The notes below the pieces were generated by a model. The model was not told the DNA's origin. It did no database searches and worked only from the letters and a program-made list of their open reading frames with translations. Made by a program: the position numbers and the translations under genes. 64,000 nucleotides of DNA, from positions 14,508,001 through 14,572,000 of the forward strand of contig OW204012.1 of NCBI GenBank assembly GCA_934047225.1. Reading direction: 5' to 3'. The DNA comes from Ypsolopha sequella. Lineage: Eukaryota; Arthropoda; Insecta; Lepidoptera; Ypsolophidae. Below, one piece after another: positions 63,561 to 64,000 of the stretch (within the stretch, counting starts at the first letter, position 1; each line of letters begins with the position of its first letter).

Positions 63561-64000
63561 CAGGGTGGAAAAAATGTAAGGGCCCTGGAGGGGAACTACC
63601 TTAAATCCTTTAGTTAGCTCATTTTACTGAAAGGAAACATTCCTTTATTTTTTAAAAGAAACAAAACTGCATTCAAAGATCTTCTAAAATTTGCTTGTCT
63701 CACCCGGGAACTGAACCAACTAAAAATAAAAAAAATAAAACCCTCGCTATTTTATTATACAAATCGGTAGGATTATTGTTCAAGATAAAATTTGTCTACT
63801 AAACTAAAGTCTTACAGTCATCTGTTGTACGAGATACCCATGAAATTGAATATTTATTACAAGTTCTTTATTAACAATACCTAGCACTGTTCACTTGTAA
63901 AGTAATAATAATACGCCATTATTACACAATGACAGCACGGAATGAAAGCAAAACAAAACAAAATTTGAAATTCGAACGAATACTTTTATCGATTTTAAAA
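63561..64000. mobile_element. Second copy of the TA-target CAGGGTGG element, cut by window end
   Basis: CAGGGTGGAAAAAATGTAAG after TA (63559-63560), then the same sequence as 23447-23890 with few differences. The right end is outside the window. Confidence 0.85.

Overview
This is a nuclear genome fragment from a moth or butterfly (Lepidoptera). The grounds are AT-rich non-coding DNA, spliced genes with GT-AG introns, repeat families typical of Lepidoptera (a Helitron-like element beginning with a TTATAAATGCGAAAG block and ending in CTAG, a GGCCAAGTGCGAGTCGGACTC family, RTE 3' ends) and an insect even-skipped gene. All coordinates were read by eye; no alignment or search was run.

Genes. (1) 1527-1701: apparent last exon of a membrane protein, perhaps an MFS transporter, whose other exons lie left of the window. 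(2) 30125-31128: a two-exon gene model for a 154-residue acidic protein with a Groucho-recruiting eh1-like motif and no visible DNA-binding domain; not recognised. (3) 44716-62855: the Eve homeobox gene in four coding exons (about 209 aa), with 11.4, 1.9 and 4.2 kb introns and a homeobox split after homeodomain residue 46. Eve identity rests on the N-terminal PLxxDxLA block, the homeodomain and the conserved stretch after it.

Mobile DNA dominates the rest. Eve intron 1 holds an apparently intact, very young Ty3/gypsy retrotransposon (45878-51837, identical LTRs, AAAT target duplication, one 1786-aa gag-pol ORF). Eve intron 3 holds a decayed partial tandem copy of the homeobox exon, then a TA-flanked terminal-inverted-repeat element that was itself split by a 5'-truncated LINE. 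Upstream are several fold-back structures: a 4.7-kb palindromic element (4257-8963) carrying two inverted remnants of a gene with XPG-I-like and CXC-like segments; a pair of inverted 1.1-kb repeats (14199-15315 and 17524-18617) with an exon-like minisatellite; a 1.04-kb TA element whose empty site survives in a paralogous repeat; two abutting TTAA elements sharing one TTAA; and a 270-bp-arm hairpin beside a frameshifted OTU-protease pseudogene.

Repeat-poor stretches inside the eve locus (about 52-56.2 kb and 60.5-61.4 kb) are the best places to look for eve enhancers. No CRISPR array and no confident tRNA or rRNA gene was seen.
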